Assembly: GCA_016584305.1 (NCBI GenBank)
Contig: JACEEZ010002765.1
Location: 624,458 to 688,457 of the forward strand
DNA: 64,000 bases
Direction of reading: 5' to 3'
Source of the DNA: Chionoecetes opilio
Taxonomy: Eukaryota; Arthropoda; Malacostraca; Decapoda; Majidae
Of this stretch, positions 1 through 23,035 are shown piece after piece (the stretch's first letter is position 1; every line of letters starts with the position of its first letter). Made by a program: the position numbers and the translations under genes. Under the pieces are notes generated by a model, which searched no databases, had not been told where the DNA came from, and saw only the letters and a list, made by a program, of their open reading frames with translations.

Positions 1-120
1 GTGTCTCCCGCTGAATACTACAGAGACGTACCGAGGGTATACCTTGATGCGCTAATCCTAGGTTCGAGTCCCGCTTCCCAGAGATTAGCTTCTATGGACC
101 ACTGTGGCCCGCTCCGTACC
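1..120 (+). repeat. tRNA-derived SINE fragment (partial)
   Basis: Positions 61-71 match a Pol III B box (GGTTCGAGTCC) in tRNA-like context, and the window starts inside or just before it. No A box or cloverleaf can be completed, so this looks like a SINE remnant and not a tRNA gene. Low confidence. Confidence 0.35.
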
Positions 121-329
121 CGTGGCCGCGGCGGTACGGGGCTGACGCCGTTATAATGGACGAGAACTGCGCGTTCGCTCTTTCTGTCAGACACACACAC
201 TGGGGGGCTAACACCTCACTCTTAACCTCTCTCGCTTTACCACATACACCACACCTGTCACTACACACCTGTACGGCCTCGCAACACACCTGTCGCCTGT
301 GTATCACCGTAAATAAATGACTTGGAAGT

Positions 330-790
330 TTCGACGGTGTCGTCGAAAACGTATTCCGTCGAACCTTCCTGTTACCCATCCTAACACCCACCCACAAACC
401 CACACACACTATCACAACCCTACACACATCCTGACACATACACACACCCTAAAATACAGCCCCACACGCACCCTATATCCTAACACACCCCTACACAACC
501 TAACACATCCTAAAACACACCCAACACACACACAAACCCTTAAACATCCCCATACAACCCTTACATCCTTACACACCCACCCACAAACCCACACACCCTA
601 TCACAACCCCACACACATCCTGACACATACACACACCCTAACATATTCCCACACAACCCTGACACCCTGATTCACCCTTACATACCCCCACACACAGATT
701 CCCACACCCTTACACCCCCACACATCCTAGAACACCCTTACACACCCTAAAACACACCTCACACACCCTAAAACACCTTAAAATCCCCCA
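330..790. repeat. degenerate ACACCCTAAC-rich low-complexity tract
   Basis: Irregular repeats built from ACACAC, CACCCTA and CCTAACAC words. The apparent reading frames on both strands encode only His/Thr/Pro or Val/Cys low-complexity protein and are not genes. Positions 800-1560 hold AT-rich DNA in which I see nothing definite. Confidence 0.6.
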
Positions 791-1569
791 CAACAATTTC
801 AAAACAAAACGTCAAAACATCCTACACCAGAATCCTACGCGGGTATCCTAATATCCTTGCCACCTCGTATCCTGGCACTGTAGGACTCTGGGACGCCGGG
901 AGGATTGTGTAGGACGCGTAAACAACACTATCACGCTATCCTATTAATATCCTAACACTAATGAGCCGCTGAGAAGCCAAGGGCTGCCACTCACACAGTT
1001 GCCAGATCACCCTGATAAAAATATCCTTATTTGGAAATTAAAACTCCCCTTTTGACTCATATTTCCCGTCACACACACGCACACGCACATAAAAATATTT
1101 AACATGAACTCAATGGTTTCTTTTTTCCCCATTTATGCCTTTTTCTTTCCCTTTCGAAGCCAAAACTATTTCGTCAAACCTGTAACTTTTGACTTGGCAA
1201 CACTTTTATGGCCTGCACAGACCACAGCCTAAAATAAGCAGTTTTACGCGTATAATCTGTAAATAAAAATACATTAGACATACATTAACTCTTATTTGTT
1301 TCTCATATAGTGAATAGTTCCTGCAGAAATGAGTTAAAAGACGAAATATAACCTTTTGTGCCAAATTTCTTCCTTTACGCCTGTATCCTCGTTGCCTACA
1401 AAAGTCACAAGAAGAAGAAGAAGAATAATTCGTGGAAACATTTTACAAGCCTATATGACGCCTGATTTCAGCTGAAATAGGTGTCCAAGAGAGCGAAGCG
1501 AGCTTGTACAACTACATGATAATTTTCAACTGTAACCACTTGATATTGAACATACCTATTATTAAACTA

Positions 1570-1880
1570 AGCTAACTAACCCTAACCTAACCTAACTAAA
1601 GAAAAATAAAATATACTATACTTAACATACTTAACACTCACCCTAACTAATAAATTACTATCTTAGGAGCGAGTGATTTGCGACAGAAAAGCAATACAGC
1701 CGTGTCTTGTATGTGCAGAAGACACCTCATAAACACATATCCTAGGTATCCTTCGTAGTGAGTGTTGTTTTTCTGGAATAATACCTCAATTTTCGTCTAT
1801 TTATTTATTTATACTAGCTTAATCAAACCCAACGTCTAACCTAACCTACCTAACCTACTTCAAAACTTAACCTAACTGGA
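1570..1880. repeat. interspersed AACCT/CCTAA pentanucleotide tracts
   Basis: Short runs of CTAACCTAACC occur near 1570-1600, 1620-1650 and 1830-1870. CCTAA is the complement of the arthropod telomere unit TTAGG, but the runs are short and interrupted, so they are interstitial repeats and not a telomere. Confidence 0.5.
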
Positions 1881-2289
1881 TTCTGGGGAAAATCACTTTT
1901 TATTTTTTTCATTTTGGCAAAAGGTTAATGCGTATAGAACAAGATATATCAGTTTCCGCCAAAAATGAATGCTCATTTCAACTATAACACATTAAAACGA
2001 ATCAGAAAATACTAGTATCATCTTTGACAATAGTGGTGCCCAATAACGAAATAATACCACTTCACCCACCCACCCACCCACCCACCCATGCACCCCACCC
2101 GCCCACTCACACACACGTTAAGATTCTGGCTAAGGAAAAACACACGACCATATTCCCTAATTACCTGCACTATACCCGTCCAACCAACACTTGATAAACT
2201 TACCTGTCAAGAACGTAGGGAAAGACATCACGGTGAGGATGAGACGAGAAAACAGATGTAAATAACACCACCGCTGTCTCCAAACAAAC

Positions 2290-2995
2290 TTTCGTCACAT
2301 ATTATATCCATTATATTCTCTTTTAGCTCACTATTCACTTATATTATAATGTCCACTTATCTATGTCTGCTTATACACCCGAGGGCATTTGTGTCTAGCT
2401 AGGTATGATGCTTAAATTATCACGCAAAACACCGATATTGACGATAAAAAGTGTTAGTTTAGCCAAGCAACCACACGTCTTCCTCCCATATTATATCCTT
2501 TTTCAGCTCAACATTCACTTATATCACTAATGTCCACTTATCCATGTCTGCTTATACACACGAGGGTCAATTGTGTCTAGGTCTGATGCTTAGAAATCAC
2601 ACAAAACACCGATATTGACGATAAAAAGTGTTGTTTAGCCAAGCATCCACGTGTCTTTGTCCCATATTATATCCTTTTCCAGCTCAACATTCACTTATAT
2701 CACTAATGTCCACTTATCCATGTCTGCTTATACACACGAGGGTCAATTGTGTTTAGGCCTGAGGCTTAAAAATCACGCAAAACACCGATATTGATGATAA
2801 AAATTGTTGTTTAGCCAAGCAACCACAAGTTTTCCTCCCATATTATATCCTTTTTCAGCTCAACATTCACTTATATCACTAATGTCCACTCACCTATGTC
2901 TGCTTATACACACGAGGGTCAATTGTGGCTAGGTCTGATGCTTAAATTATCACGCAAAACACCGATATTGACGATAAAACGTGTTGTTTAGACGT
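2290..2995. repeat. tandem repeat, about 4 copies of a ~175-bp unit
   Basis: Four consecutive units share the words TATTATATCC, CAACATTCACTTATATCAC, TCTGCTTATACACACGAGG and AACACCGATATTGACGATAA. Units begin near 2300, 2488, 2663 and 2840. The first is the most divergent. The array ends close to 3000, next to GC-richer DNA. Confidence 0.85.
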
Positions 2996-3579
2996 GTTTT
3001 GGCTGTTGTTTTGGTGGGCCGCAAACACCGCCTCGACAGCAAAACATAAACAGTGGCGCTAGGTTTTGCGCACCTCTGTTGTTGCTGGCTTGCTGCTGTG
3101 CTGTGCTGTGCCTTTCTCTCTCTAACGGCGCTTTATTTATCTATTGCGGCGATTAAGTGAGATCATTGTGAATAAAAGTATCGAAAATAACTCTTAGATA
3201 TGTATTATGTATGTCAATAGAAATTTCATCACATCATTAGACTAGAGTGCTCATCAAAGTAAAGTATGACGCCTGTTCCTGCGAGTATCGGCGCCATGTT
3301 GATATGCAGTGTATTTTCACCTTGCATCAGCATCACTATGACAACTGCTACTACCACTTATAACTACTAATTGACCCCATTCATTATGATTAATTTCTGT
3401 ATAATGTATTCTTATCAAAATACAAGATAATACACTGAAATAGAATAAGAGTTTTATTTATATACAGTCTATACTACGAGATGATAATAATGTTATTACG
3501 GAGAACTCGAACACACACATATAGAAAGAAATACACAAGGGCGGGGGAAATCAGGATGAAAACAATACTAATCCAACTA

Positions 3580-3967
3580 CCGTAGATAACACTATAGTCG
3601 CCACCTGCACTAATGCCGCCAGGCACCATATATTACGAATTATAGCATTCCTACTGATTTGTATATGCCACTGAAGATGATACACAGTAATTTATAATAT
3701 CATGACTGTATAATCTACCCTGTTTCAGTGTTGTTTTATGCTTTGTATCTGCAAGTATATACGGTTTCAAATTTCGCTACTCGTTTATTTTTCAGGCGAC
3801 AACGACGGCGGGAGGACACTTATGAAGACACAAAAATGACACAGACTCTCCAGATAGCCCCTTCTAACTTTCCTAAAATCATGGATGTAGAATGTAAGTA
3901 TTAACGCCACCAGACGTCTGTAAATAAAAAAGAAACGTTGTCCTGGCGACTTTAGTGTTATCTACGG
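3580..3967. mobile_element. CCGTAG-family TIR element with an exon-like insert
   Basis: The element starts CCGTAGATAACACTATAG and ends with the reverse complement form AGTGTTATCTACGG, flanked by TA on both sides, which suggests a TA target duplication as in Tc1/mariner-type elements. It is longer (388 bp) than the 257-bp copy at 26796 and is less palindromic, because its centre holds unrelated DNA including the exon-like block at 3796-3893. Confidence 0.7.
3796..3893 (+). other. exon-like open segment inside the MITE
   Basis: Ninety-eight nucleotides lie between a good 3' splice site (pyrimidine-rich TTATTTTTCAG) and a consensus donor (AAT|GTAAGTA). The second frame is open throughout and reads as a basic then acidic peptide (RQRRREDTYEDTK...); the other two frames contain stops. 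I do not recognise the peptide. It may be a captured host exon or chance. Confidence 0.35.
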
Positions 3968-4153
3968 TACGTGACCTACACATGCGGAGAACTTAAACAC
4001 AAGCTTATAGGTAGAAATACACAAGGGGAATAAGGATGAAAATAATACTAATCCAACTAGTATTTAATGGACTCACATCATAATCCTATAGCAGTGGCTG
4101 GTGATGTGAGGACCACGCAAACACGAGACACAGCACGAGGGCATTACAACAAG

Positions 4154-4190
<37 letters not shown>
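4154..4190. repeat. (CA)n microsatellite
   Basis: Uninterrupted CA dinucleotides. Confidence 0.95.
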
Positions 4191-4191
<1 letters not shown>

Positions 4192-4716
4192 CTGCAGCTG
4201 AAGCCTCCACCATTACTGACCCTCATCCTCTCGCACTAATCCAACGGGAAATCCTGACTGGGTAAAGATTCAACAACCATTATCCAATCACAGAATCGGG
4301 TCCAGCCTGACAGCGGTAATAGCCAATCTCATGGTCCAATTACCAGCACGTTTGACCCGTGACGTCGCCCCAGGTTCGACCCCCGTCCCCACCCGCGGCC
4401 AGAGCGATTGGACTTTCCGCCCCCTTCCATCCACCCCGCCCCCGCCCCTTTCGACCCCTTTAGTCATCGTTATCATAGCCGTTCGCACTGTCTTCCTGTA
4501 AAATTTTGTGTTACTTGGTGTGGAGAAGGTTTAACTGGCTGTTTTATTTGCGTTATGTTTATATTCTGTTTTGTTTTTGTGTTTATTGTCTTAGTTGTTG
4601 TTTTGAGAAGGCATGCTTTATTTTCTTTGATTTGTTTTGTTTTTCATTATTGTATGCAATGGGTGTATTTAATTGTGGTTAATGTTTTGATGTAATGTCT
4701 TTTTTTTTCTTCCTTC

Positions 4717-5049
<333 letters not shown>

Positions 5050-5149
5050 AAGATAAATTTTGCATCTTTACATATAAATTCATGTCACTAAATTAAGTTC
5101 CCTTCTCATGGCCAATCTACTACACCATAATATTCATCATAGCTTCCTG

Positions 5150-5239
5150 CCCCTCCTCCTCCTCCTCCTCCTCCTCCTCTCCTCCTCCTCCTTCTCCTCC
5201 ACCTGCTGCTCCTCCTCCTCCTCCTCCTCCTCCTCCTCG
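5150..5239. repeat. (TCC)n tract abutting a LINE
   Basis: TCC trinucleotides with interruptions run directly into the 5'-truncated LINE at 5240. Similar TCC tracts follow the two LINE 3' ends at 6393 and 6549. Confidence 0.9.
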
Positions 5240-6392
5240 TGGGGTGCCTCAGGGCTCAGTCTTGGGTCCTACTCTTTTTCTGATATATATCAACGATCTG
5301 GACTGCGGACTTGTATCTAAAATATCGAAGTTTGCAGATGACACCAAATTAGGCGGTAAAGCATATACTAGAGAAAACTGCGAACTCATACAACGTGATC
5401 TCGACAAACTATCAGATTGGAGTGATAAATGGCTATTAAAATTCAATTCCGATAAATGTAAAGTAATGCATATAGGCAACGATAACCTCAAATATAACTA
5501 TCAAATGCAAAATAAATCGTTAACTAAAGTACAGCAGGAAAAGGATTTAGGTGTCATCATCAGTAATGATCTGAAAACCAGTCCGCATTGCCTAGCTGCC
5601 AGTAAAAAGGCGAATATGATGTTGGGCTTCATTAAACGCAACTTTGAACATAAAACTCCGAAAGTAATGATACAATTATACACGTCCTTGGTTAGGCCGC
5701 ACTTAGAATATACCGTTCAATTCTGGTCGCCCTACTTCGTAAAAGATCAAGCCAAATTGGAATCAGTGCAAAGAAGAGCAACCAAACAAATGCCATCTCT
5801 GCGAAATTCATCTTATGAAGAGAGACTGTGGAAACTTAATATGTTTTCCTTAAAGGATCGTAGAATCCGTGGGGACTTGATAGGAACCTTTAAGATCCTA
5901 AAAGGATTTGATGTCATTAATCAAGAGAACCTATTCGAGCTTTCTCCTCAAGTGACAACAAGAAATAACGGTTTAAAACTTAACGGCCAACGTTGCATCA
6001 CAGATCTCCGTAAAAATTATTTCAATGTTAGAGTTGTTGATCGATGGAACAAGTTACCAGCAAATGTTGTCGAAGCCAGCACAATAACTACATTTAAAAG
6101 CAGACTTGATGCGCACTGTAAAGTAAATGGGTATTGATAGTGCCCTGCGAATTCATATTATAGTCCCCCGGATCGATTAGTGTTAGTGGTAGTTGTAGTT
6201 AGTATATTTCATATCCTATCATTCTTCACTATGAAACTTCCATGTTCCTATCTTCTTTAGGGACATGGTATCATTTTCCAACTGTTTTCTTACATGAAGT
6301 TGATAGTTAGTAGTATGTAGTTCAGCAGATACCCTCGTTATGGACCAATAGGTCTCCTGGTGTCTGTTATTCCTATGTATTCCTATGTATTC
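5240..6392 (+). mobile_element. 5'-truncated non-LTR retrotransposon (CR1/Jockey-like RT)
   Basis: An open frame of 297 residues (5244-6137) starts at the GVPQGS motif of reverse transcriptase, contains the catalytic FADD box with flanking KFADDTKLGG, the FNSDKCKVMHIG thumb motif and the SLVRPHLEY block, and continues through the RRxRGDL C-terminal region to a natural stop. No ATG is present: the frame is open upstream into the TCC tract, so the N-terminal half of RT, the endonuclease and ORF1 are missing. After the stop comes a roughly 250-bp 3' region ending in TATTCCTATG-type tail repeats. The frame has no stops, which implies a recent insertion. Exact clade not determined. Confidence 0.9.
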
Positions 6393-6475
6393 CTCCTCCT
6401 CCTCCCGCTTCTCCTCCTCCTCCTCCTCCTTCTACTTCCTATCCTTTCTCTCTTATTATCTAATTAGTGTAGTAT

Positions 6476-6575
6476 AGTTAAAGCAAACAGTCTTGTAAGG
6501 ACCTATCGGTCTGTTGCTGTTTGTGTTTCCTTTGTATTCCTTTGTATTCCTCCTCCTCCTCCTCGTCCTCCTCCT
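6476..6575 (+). mobile_element. 3' end of a second copy of the same LINE family
   Basis: The segment GGACCTATCGGTCTGTTGCTG and tail TTCCTTTGTATTCC resemble the end of the 5240-6392 element (GGACCAATAGGTCTCCTGG then TATTCCTATG). It also ends in TCC repeats (6549-6575). Confidence 0.6.
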
Positions 6576-6768
6576 AATTCCCACTGTCCGTCTAAGCAGG
6601 GGTGACGCTCTCTGTAGCCGCGAATGAGGCAATGGGCGGAGAACGTCAATCTGATGGCTGCCTTTCTCTCTGATTGGTGTTGCCCGATTGCCATTTTGCA
6701 ACGAAGGTGAAATGGCAGGCAAAGGCGTGACATTATTGCTCAATGGACAAAGTGGAAATGTGGAAATG

Positions 6769-7046
<278 letters not shown>

Positions 7047-7679
7047 TTTTGATGGATTCTAAAGTCGCCATAGATGATGAATTTAATCGCAACAGTTGCA
7101 ATTCCATCACGTTCCCAAAACGCACCATTTCACCAGGTCTGTTTGAGTCTCGGCTACACTGCCTCCGTATTCTGTCAAGTATATTCGCTTGTGTGATTTA
7201 AATTCTTCACTATTTTGTATAGATATATATAATGTGTATGTGCGTTTTTTGTATGTAATCCTCAACTATTTTATTTTCGTCTGCCATAAGTTTGCTCTTT
7301 TTTCAACATTTTTTTATTGGAAATCTGTGCGCTGCTCTGTCCCAGCCGCCCGCCCGTGCGTGGCTCTTTTCAGCGCGCATTTATGTTTCAAAGGAGTCAT
7401 CAGCAGGCATTGCAATACATGGGAAATGCATGGCGTGACGGCAATTTTTTCTTTTACATTTGACTTTTTTGTACTTTTTTATGCATTCATTTCGTAGTCA
7501 GCTGTTTGACTGTGATTGTTGTGTGGGTGTGTGTGCACGTGTGTATTATTCACCCATGGTCTTGTCCACGCGAGCTGGCTCGCGATCGCCAGTTTCACCC
7601 TACCGGAGCGAGCTTGGAGCTTATTATTACCAATCTTTGGGCAATGCTGGGACCTCACACACCACACACACCCATCCCC

Positions 7680-7800
7680 TTGCTCAAGGGGGACAGTAAC
7701 CGCCCGAATTTGTCAGTGAAAAATCCCCGGGAGCAGCGAGGATTCGAACCGGCTACCACAGAATGGCAGGCCAGCACGCTATCAACCTGACCATCGCGTG
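7680..7800 (-). repeat. tRNA-derived SINE
   Basis: On the minus strand the block reads as a tRNA-like head with a perfect B box (GGTTCGAATCC, plus-strand 7740-7750) and a degenerate A box. It adjoins a GT microsatellite at 7801-7890. Confidence 0.55.

Positions 7801-7890
<90 letters not shown>
7801..7890. repeat. (GT)n microsatellite
   Basis: GT dinucleotides with two GC variants at the ends. Confidence 0.95.
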
Positions 7891-7894
<4 letters not shown>

Positions 7895-7979
7895 ATTGCC
7901 GCATAGGTAACTGAGACAATGATGAGTATTTCTAGCTGTATTTCCGATCTGTATTTCACAGACAGCGGAAAGACCAGCC

Positions 7980-8483
7980 TTGCTCTCTTTTTCCCCTCTT
8001 CCTCGCTCCTTTCCTCCGTTCCCGTGTATCCTCCCTTCTTCCCTCCGTGACTCTCCCCTATACCCTTCTCAGTATCACAGGCGATGCACAGCTCATTCAG
8101 TGCCCACTAAATACCTGCCTTGGTATCACTTGGAGATAGCACACTCACGCGTCGGAGCCTTCTATATCGATCCAGACAAGCAGTATCACTATCATTACAA
8201 GCCAGCGAGTGTTTTTCAAGGATGAAGTCTTTGTTTATCCATCGCGCAACCAAATCCCCCCGTATACAAGGGGAAGACTGCAGCTTCAACTCCGTGCTAC
8301 TTTTTTTTTTTGTCTTTGCAATGAATTCGCAAGTTTTTTTCCCCATGCCATAAATGGTAACAATACAATCTATATTCTGCATGAAGGAGACGTGTAAGGT
8401 GAAAGCTTAAGCTCACGAATCACTAAACAAAGCCAAATCAGGCATAATCTATGGACTTTCTGGAGCTCCTTGCCCCTGGTCCT
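7980..8483. other. SMYD 3' flank, no gene seen
   Basis: Pyrimidine-rich then AT-rich DNA. It probably holds the SMYD 3' UTR, but I see no clear minus-strand AATAAA close to the stop. Confidence 0.4.
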
Positions 8484-18822
<10,339 letters not shown>

Positions 18823-18852
18823 GACTCCCGCCACACGCCCTCCTCGCACCAC

Positions 18853-19080
18853 CTGTCGCGGGGCACTGCACTGCCGCCCTGCCCCGCCCCCCGCCCCTGA
18901 CTCACCACCTCACCACCCCTGCTGGCGGCTGGCGCGTGACCCAACACCTTGACGGGGAGCATTGCAGTATTTGTTGGCAACGGCGGCAGCTGGTGGTGGT
19001 GGCGGTGGCGGTGGTGGTGGTGACGGTGGTGAGGCAGCGCGACGGGGAACACCCTGGTGCGGTGCCCAGCGGGTACCCAC
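18853..19080 (-). promoter_or_regulatory. GC-rich 5' flank of SMYD
   Basis: Much richer in G+C and CpG than the surroundings, including a (TGG)n stretch at about 18992-19030. It lies directly upstream of the SMYD start, so a promoter or 5' UTR is plausible, but no core element can be assigned. Confidence 0.35.
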
Positions 19081-19162
19081 CTTCAGGGTTGTGACGTGGC
19101 AAGACTGCATTAAGGGCACTGATGTCATTACAACACCTGCCCTGCTGATAACACGATCCTCG

Positions 19163-19175
19163 TGTGTGTCTGTGC

Positions 19176-19208
<33 letters not shown>

Positions 19209-19250
19209 GGGTGTGTGTGTGTGTGCATGTATGGTGTGTGTGTGTGCTAC
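19163..19250. repeat. (GT)n-rich tract
   Basis: GT dinucleotides interrupted by GGTGGG and GCATGTATG. Confidence 0.85.
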
Positions 19251-19336
19251 CAAACTGTCGCACCGCTCTTATAAATCATAACAGACAACTGTGAAGAGAA
19301 CTATTAAGTGCATGTAATAATAGATTTATGAGCTAA

Positions 19337-19340
<4 letters not shown>

Positions 19341-19371
<31 letters not shown>
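19341..19371. repeat. (GA)n microsatellite
   Basis: Short pure GA run. The next 19380-20200 holds a G/A-rich low-complexity stretch (19660-19920) and no supported gene. Confidence 0.9.
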
Positions 19372-19377
<6 letters not shown>

Positions 19378-20210
19378 CACGTTCAGACATCAGAAACAAG
19401 AGCCAGAGCACCAGTAGAATGCAACCCATAACAAGGCATCAACACCACCAGCAGGCGGCGGGAGGAAAGGGCGTAGCGTGGCGGGGAGGCAGAGAACAGC
19501 CCTCTATTGACCCTCCCAGACGCAGCCCCGGATCTGCCTCTAACACAGTAGACGTGGGGTAAACACGGCCCAGGCTGACTCCGCCCTCCGCTACTCTTTC
19601 ATTCACTGCCGCTGAGAGGAGGCAGTCGAGCAGGAAATCGCCCAAAGGAGCCGCGCCCTTGTACTGTAGGATGGGGAGATTTTGTGTGAATTATGGGAGA
19701 AGGGGGACTGTTTATCGAGAGGGGACATCGGGTTGGAGGTTTCAATGAAGGAGGGGGGAGGGAAGGGGAAGGGGGATACAGGGGAGGGGGAATAAGTGTT
19801 CGGTATTGGGATAAGCGAAGAAGGGGGATGGAAAGGAGGAAGAGGAGGAGATGAAGGGGGGAAAGGAGGAGGAGGAGGGGAAGGGGCGAAAGGAGGAGGA
19901 GGCGAAAGGGGAAGGGAGGGTAATTGTGGCTTTTTGGTCCCCCCAGCGAAAGGGAACCAACTAGAGAGGATTATTGAGAGCGAGAGATCGGATGGTTAAA
20001 ATTCAATTGGCGCCCAGTTTGTGTATCCTGTGATCGGTCTCTGTGTTGGCTTTATCGCGGACATCACCACCCTCCGCTGTGGACAAAAACACATCATTCT
20101 CCGCGGAACAAAGTGGAGCCAGGTGGGGTGTGTTAAGTGAGAAATTATATACAAACACAAGTAAAGACGTCTGCTTATCATACACGTAGGGAATGAAAAG
20201 AAAGAATAAA

Positions 20211-20460
20211 CATAAGACCATAAGAACATAAGGAAGCTACAAGAGGCCGTGAGACCTACACGTGGTAGTTTCTGTTACTTAACACTACTTACATCCACCT
20301 TTCATCCCCATCCATGAAATTGGCTAGCCTCCTTTTAAAGCTCCCTATTGACTCCGCACTAACTACCTGACGACTGAGTCTATTCCAATCATTTACCACC
20401 CTATTTGTGAACCAGTTTCTCCCGATTTCTTTTTATAATCTACGTGTTTCCAGTTTGAAA
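20211..20460 (-). mobile_element. LINE 3' end (TTCTTATG family)
   Basis: Minus strand reads the C-terminal coding remnant (WFTNRVVNxW-like) followed by the 3' UTR with GGATGGGGATGAAAGGTGG, CTCTTGTAGCTTCC and the TTCTTATG tail. Truncated at 5' and mutated. The following 20460-21110 has no recognisable feature. Confidence 0.85.
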
Positions 20461-21117
20461 GAAATAAAGCTGATTCACGGAGTTTTTTTCTCGTGAGGTC
20501 GTGAAATCTTTTTTCTTTTATAATTCATAGTTTTTGGTAAAGTTTGGAGAGTTGTGGATTTGCAGCTTGTATTTCACGTGCATCTGAACTTTATTTTCTA
20601 TCCAAATCTGCTTCTTCGTTCATGTTCATATACCAACTGAGTATTCAAACATTTTGCCATTGCCTCTGTTCAGTTCAGTTCAGTTGTGGGTCGGGAGTCT
20701 GGCCTTTTTCATCGGCGTTCCCTGACGTGTTTCTTCTTGCTGTCTAGGTCTTTAGTTAGTTGTCTTCTCTTATTCTGTCTTTTAATTTATTTATCTTTCT
20801 TTCCTCTTATTTTCTCTGGTCATACAAAAACTGTTGATTGTTCTTTTTGCTTCTTCCACATTTCCATCTTCTAACAAATACTCCCCCACAATATCCCCTT
20901 CCTCCTCTATGTAAGGTTGTTGTAGCCTCGCACTCTGATCAATACATCTTATTTTCTCACTTTGCTTTCCCTTTTTCCAGCAGTAGATGGATGGTATTGC
21001 GGCGGCTAAACATTACGCCACTCAATCAATCGTTCAATGAATCAAAGGTCTACCGATCTAATCTGAGTCAAGCTGGAACTCTATACCAGGGTGGCCAGAT
21101 GACAACTATAGACTGAA

Positions 21118-21435
21118 GGGATACAATAAAGGAGATGTAGGAAAAGTTCTTAGGCTAGTAACCAGGGTAGAACAAGAAGTAACGGATTCAAGCTGGAAAA
21201 GCGTAGATTTAAAAAAGAAATAGGGAAAAGCTGGTTCACTAATAGGGTGGTATATGATTGGAATGGACTCAGTAGACAAGTAGTTAGTGCGGAGTTATTA
21301 GGAAGCTTTAAAAGGAGGCTAGATGATTTCATGGATGAGGATGAAAAGTGGATGTAGGTGGTGTTAAGTAACAGGAACTACCTCGTGTAGGTCTCACGGC
21401 CTCTTGTAGCTTCCTTACTTTCTTATGTTCTTACG
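21118..21435 (+). mobile_element. LINE 3' end (TTCTTATG family)
   Basis: Plus strand carries the end of the pol frame (GRTRSNGFKLEKRRFKKEIGKSWFTNRVV-like) and the 3' UTR through CTCTTGTAGCTTCCTTAC to TTCTTATGTTC. Confidence 0.85.
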
Positions 21436-21549
21436 GAGACTCAAATCAGCAAGGCGTCCACCTCTTGAACTATAATTTGAACTAACTAACTCCTAAATTA
21501 TTATTTTTTATAGGTCTGTAAATCCTGAGTGACGCCAAACTCAGTAACC

Positions 21550-21760
21550 TTAACCCCTTGAGACCCAAAACGTAATTTCCATTGCAATTTGGCTACCATT
21601 AGACGCTTTTTTGGTTAACATAAGCAATATTTTATAGATTTGACCTGTTTAGTATCTTTGTCGACTAACTAATTTGGTATATTCAGTTACTTTTCATAAT
21701 TTTATGGCTAACAACAGACAATTATTTATAGCAAAGGAAAGATCTGGGCGTGAAGGGGAC
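21550..21760 (+). mobile_element. TTAA-target MITE, copy 3
   Basis: TTAA then CCCCTTGAGACCCAAAACG; the right end GGGCGTGAAGGGG lacks the second TTAA. Confidence 0.85.
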
Positions 21761-22097
21761 AGTGTATCGCGTCTCCATGTGTGTCGTGTGCAAGGCTCAG
21801 CTCGGCGTTAAGTATATCAATATATTTCAATAGTCCACCTTAGTCCACGAGAGACAACGAAATTATCATAGCATGAGGTCCATAAAAGAGCTTCGGCTTA
21901 ATGGACCGTGGCTTGTATGACTGTATGATTGATTATGAACATTATTGTATTACACCAAGTCGAATAAACTATCAAGTATCAGTATCAACATTGCAGCCAG
22001 TTTGTCCTGTGAGTGATGTCTTAGTGTTGTGTGATGTCTATTGTCTGAATGGCTGGCTTTCTGAGTGACTTAGTGAGCGCTGTGTTTGAATGCTTTA

Positions 22098-22321
22098 CCA
22101 TCCATAACACTATAGTCGCCACTGCACTTATGTCGCCAGGTGCAATATATTACGAATTTTAGCATCACTACAGATTTGCATGTGCCACTGAAGACACGTA
22201 CATAATATAAACTACTATACATGCCTATTTAGTGGCATACAAATCTGTAGGGATGCTAAAAAATCGTAATATATAGCGCTTGGCGACATTAGTGCAGTGA
22301 CGACTATAGTGTTATTGACGG
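22098..22321. mobile_element. CCGTAG-family palindromic MITE
   Basis: Two arms containing GTCGCCACTGCACTTATGTCG, AATATATTACGAATTTTAGC and their inverse meet near 22215. The left terminus is degraded (CCATCCATAACAC) and the right one reads GTTATTGACGGTA. Noncoding. Confidence 0.85.
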
Positions 22322-23035
22322 TAGCGAGTGTGTTAGTATATATACAAGATCAGAAACAGAAAGCAGGAGGAGGAAGCAGGTGTTACGTGAAGAAAAAAAC
22401 TTATCCGGATGAAAGTGATATGCAGCAGAAAACTTCAAAGCAAATTAATCGTTAAAGGTAAAGTGATATTCCTTTTCCAAAAATGAGCCACGAGAAGGAA
22501 AATAAAGAAACAGTCATACGGGGTTTTAAGCTTATTTTGGGGATAAAATGGAAATCTAGATGAGCGTATTATTACCTCTAAGAGTGAGTGATTGAGTAAT
22601 TGAGTGTGAGTGGCCTGTATCACCACCACAGTATACGAGTGAGTGTCTGAGTGACTGAGTGTGTGAGTGTCTTGTATTATTAGCTCAATGTGTGAGTGTG
22701 CGAGTGAGTGTTTGAGGCAGGCCAGGAGATGCAGGTGGCCAGCAGGTCGCGCCAGTAATCCCAACGCGGGTGCTCACTGTCCCAAGCCCCGCCTCGGATT
22801 TCACAGCACTTCGCCGCCTTTACCTCTGGCCGACGCCCTTTGCAGACGCCTGTTAATGCCTCCTGTGCACATGGGCCTCTTTATGTCCTCCACCCTCTCT
22901 CCATCTTTCCCTCTTTCCTTCATGTGGGTAGCGCCTATAAACCCTCCTGCCCTTTGTCCAGCGTATTCGTGTTATTTCTCGGTTCGTGTTGCGTTGGACG
23001 GTTCTCTGTGTCTGTTGGGGACTCCTGCTGCGCCG
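22322..23035. other. intergenic, GTGAGTGAGT-rich then unique
   Basis: Short GAGTGTGAGTG repeats near 22580-22710, then DNA with no supported gene. Confidence 0.4.

Larger units (their letters stand above)
3499..4061. repeat. 80-bp direct repeat flanking a MITE
   Basis: About 80 bp at 3499-3579, from GGAGAACTCGAAC to ATACTAATCCAACTA, recurs with substitutions at 3983-4061. The CCGTAG-family MITE lies between the copies, its left end abutting the first copy. This is a local duplication interrupted by a transposon. Confidence 0.7.
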
